DNA from: Polytrichum commune
Taxonomy: Eukaryota; Streptophyta; Polytrichopsida; Polytrichales; Polytrichaceae
Reading direction: 5' to 3'
Assembly (NCBI GenBank): GCA_950295325.1
Contig: OX485805.1
Location: 15,487,501 to 15,551,500 of the forward strand
Length of the DNA: 64,000 nucleotides
A model generated the notes under the pieces. That model made no database searches. It was not told the origin of the DNA and saw only the letters and a program-made list of their open reading frames with translations. Positions 61,201 to 64,000 of this stretch are shown one piece after another (position 1 is the first letter of the stretch; each line of letters begins with the position of its first letter). A program made the translations under genes and the position numbers.

Positions 61201-64000
61201 AATTGAGGAATGGTCATGTCATTGAAAGCTTCACAGAATAAATAGTCTTATGTTTCTTGGTGGTTTTTTAAATATGTTGTTTCTTACTAGCGCAGTTATC
61301 CATACGAGGCACTGCGGGTGGTGACTGGAGATGGTTATGTTCTGCTTCTTGAGAGAATTCCAAGGTATAGAAGCCCTCTGGATGTCAAAGATTTTCGAAT
61401 TCTAAGTTCAATAGTGTTATCCTCAACTCAATGGAACTTTTTAGGGATTTGGTCCCCTATGAGTTTTTGTTGGTTGTTCTGCATACAATTTTAATAATTT
61501 CCAAACACTTGTGATGCTTGCTCAGAGGTATTGTTTGAATTTGAATGAAGAGCTACCTATTTTTGTTCATTTAGGGCCGAACTCAGTTTAGCACCTCTTG
61601 GCATGCCAAAATGGGTCTGACCCTCAACGAATTAAGAACGAATGGTTTTTGTTTGGACCTCTACACTACCTCCCAAGCATGCACTGTAAACTACGGAACA
61701 TGGAAGGTTTTGTATGCCAAACAACCAACTCCCGACCAAAAGTCATGTTGAGTTATTGGAAAGCTCTAATCTCTCTGTTTATTTTTATAATCCATAAGAA
61801 TAGCATCATTATCATCTGTTCATCTGTGGGTCTTCTGTTGAATAGAGATTGTGTGTGAGAGGATGCCTAGAGACATCTACTCTTTAAAATCAATGCAACA
61901 ATCAAAAGTTATTATTTTGTTTGGTGCAGACCAAATTCACAGAAGGTGCTATATCTGCAACATGGATTACTGGATTCCTCTTTGGGGTAAGGACCAGGCT
62001 TTAGGCTTTGTTGATGAAAAAACCTTATGATTATTACATATTCACATTGAGTAGGTTTGTCCACTTACAGAATACCCTGTTTGATTTGGATGAAGATATA
62101 GCAGTATTATTTTGGAATATATATGCTCTCATTCTGGAACCTTGTCTCACCATATATATCACTTGACCCCCTGTCTCAAAATATTTTGGTGCCTTTCTTG
62201 TAGGTGGGTGTCCAGTGGAGTGGTGGGCTCCCCAGCTTTTGCTGCATATGATCAGGGTATGCAAATTGGAACATCACATATAAATGCAAATATTATTTTC
62301 TAATAGTCATGGATCAAAATAAAAACCAAAGCCAGCATGGTGAAATTCTGCTACAGAGTTTGAAGGTTGCATGGTGAAAAGGAGGGATTAGGTGGTGTTA
62401 CAAGACAGATCAGATCACTGACAAAAGAACATCCTGTATGTTATTACAAGGAGTCAAAAGTGTGGTATTTTTTGGTGTCACAGTGCATTTGCTCGTTTAT
62501 CTGTGCTAAAAGCTGAAGTTGTATTTTTTCTTTTCTGCAGGTTATGATGTCTTTTTGGGGAATCTCCGAGGGTTGGCATCGAAAGAGCACGTTAACCAAA
62601 ATATCTCAGCTCGAAGGTAATTCGTCATTTATGAAAGGCCCCAGTCAATTATATCACTTTTGCTTTGCACTCCCTACTCATACATAAAACATATCTCTTT
62701 GTCTAGTGTGGTTGTCACATCTCATCTCGAAAATCACTTGCTCACATTCAGAAAACTATATTTTCTTTCAAAAATACTTTCTGGATTCCGGTCAGGATTT
62801 AGGGTTTTTTAACCCCTAAAGGACCAAGGGTTCAACATATGAGCTATACGCACAATTTTACAAGTCTCACCAAGTCTTCACATCAAATACTCTATATTAA
62901 TGAATTTGGAACTTTTTTTAGTGCATTGTCTTTTGTCAAGGAGAAAATATTAGTCCTATGTGAAATAGATGATTAAAATATTACATACGTATTTGCATTC
63001 AAGAGAACTTATGCTATGTATGTGAACCCAAAACTTAACAACACTAAGTATGTAGCTCAACCACACATTTTTGTCTGTCAAGAGACCTCTCAGATGCTTA
63101 GGAGTTTAATATGTGGGTTAATGCTTTTTTTGGTGCACTTCGCCTGACAGCTATTGGCAATACTCGGTGAATGAACACGGCACTCAAGACATACCAGCTA
63201 TGCTAAGCAAGATACACGAGATTAAGACATGCGACCTAAAAGACATAAAAGACGACGTCAGCATGTCCAACCCAGTAAATTCTCACGGCGAGCGGTTGCC
63301 CTATTCCTTATGTGGTGTGGCGCACAGCTTAGGTGGCGCATCCATTTTGATGTATGTCGTAACACAGAGGTTAAAGGACAAACCCCATTATCTTTCTAGG
63401 CTAGTTCTCCTCTCACCAGCTGGGTTTCATGATGATGCGCCACTAATTTGTTGGTTCATGAAGTACGCAATACCCATGTTAGCGCCTATTTTGAAACCCT
63501 TCATTCCCGGACTCTTCATACCTACAAGGTTTTTACGGGGCCTTTTCAACAAGCTCGCGCGCGACTTTCAAAATTACCCGGCTGTCGGGGGTTTGGTGCA
63601 GACAGTGTTGAGCTACTTGGTGGGTGGTGACAGCTCAAATTGGGTCGGTGCAATCGGGATGTCGCATTACAACATGAACGACATGCCAGGAATTTCGTTT
63701 TTAGTTGCACAGCATTTAGCCCAAATGATGCACTTGAAGAAGTTTACCATGTTTGATTATGGGAGCGGGAAAGCGAATTTTGAAGTGTACGGGACACAGA
63801 AGCCACTGGATATTGGGGCGCACTACGGAGTCATCGACATTCCGGTGGATTTTGTGGCGGGTCTGAAGGATAAGCTAATTCCTCGCTCGATGGTGAGGAA
63901 ACACTATGAGATGCTTAAAGATGCGGGGTGCGAAGCCTCGTACGATGAGTTTGAATATGCACACTTGGACTTTACGTTCTCGCATAGAGAGGAATTGCTA
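58225..64000 (+). CDS. Alpha/beta-hydrolase lipase, acid lipase-like, copy 2 (partial, 10 exons seen)
   Basis: Exons: 58225-58268, 58476-58646, 59254-59478, 60362-60530, 60839-61101, 61296-61364, 61930-61986, 62204-62256, 62541-62616 and 63151 to the window end. Exons 1-8 have exactly the lengths of copy 1, and the 659 codons present contain no stop or frameshift. Oxyanion HG and the triad Ser435 (AHSLGG), Asp616 and His647 (AHLDF) are conserved, so it looks functional. It differs from copy 1 by an extra 534-bp intron splitting the codon for Ser376 (AG|C). Substitutions include MIHKLVDN for MIHGLVDN and changes in the linker exon at 60362. The C-terminal tail lies beyond the window. Confidence 0.93.
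59485..59521. repeat. (CCTT)n microsatellite at the start of intron 3, lipase copy 2
   Basis: About eight CCTT units begin a few bases after the donor at 59479. Copy 1 has only CTTTCCTTCC at the same place. Confidence 0.9.
59885..60237. mobile_element. GAGTTATCC fold-back MITE in intron 3 of lipase copy 2
   Basis: The left end is GAGTTATCCTTACAACTC and the right end GAGTTAGAGGACAACTA, TA-flanked. Position and sequence match 49280-49630 in copy 1, so the insertion predates the gene duplication. Confidence 0.8.
61414..61766. mobile_element. GAGTTATCC fold-back MITE in intron 6 of lipase copy 2
   Basis: The left end is GTGTTATCCTCAACTCAATG and the right end GAGTTATTGGAAAGCTC, flanked by TA. 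The corresponding intron of copy 1 (51069-51274) lacks it. Confidence 0.75.
62617..63150 (+). other. Extra intron present only in lipase copy 2
   Basis: Donor AAG|GTAATT and acceptor CCTGACAG|CTATTGG interrupt the codon for Ser376. In copy 1 the exon runs through (CAAAGTTATTGG at about 51966). The intron has no terminal repeats or coding sequence that I can see. Confidence 0.9.

Overview
The window looks like nuclear DNA of a land plant. It holds spliced protein genes with GT-AG introns, plant-type proteins, long AT-rich intergenic stretches, many small inverted-repeat transposons (MITE-like) and decayed LINE and pogo-type elements. No operons, CRISPR arrays, rRNA or tRNA genes were seen. I cannot name the species. 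A non-seed plant would fit the mix of LINE and pogo relics, but that is only a guess.

Layout. 1-9.4 kb: transposon territory with two LINE fragments in opposite orientation, small inverted-repeat elements and a decayed tandem array. 9.4-15.2 kb: a long leader region and a five-coding-exon + strand gene for a disordered Ala/Glu/Pro-rich protein of unknown function. 16.4-22.3 kb: dispersed repeats, fold-back sequences and a pogo-like transposase pseudogene. 24.2-28.8 kb: a seven-exon minus-strand gene, assembled here by phase matching, for a 295-residue membrane protein with the S-x3-H / D / H-x3-H signature of CREST-type hydrolases. 30.4-46 kb: repeat-dense DNA with a relic of an unknown protein family ending in a RING-like zinc domain, and two adjacent GGGCCGG-ended elements plus a related third.

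46.5-64 kb: a tandem pair of paralogous genes for a plant alpha/beta-hydrolase lipase (gastric/lysosomal acid lipase-like fold, Ser-Asp-His triad). Copy 1 is complete (nine coding exons, 884 residues). Copy 2 runs off the window after 659 codons, is intact as far as seen, and has one extra intron. The last exons are far more alike than the introns. Copy 2 has an ACGT-core (ABRE/G-box-like) cluster upstream that copy 1 lacks.

The four genes are not an obvious pathway. The lipase pair are recent duplicates, and the other two genes are unrelated neighbours. The most distinctive structure is in the repeats: one TA-flanked fold-back family sits in introns of three of the four genes and dates insertions before and after the lipase duplication.
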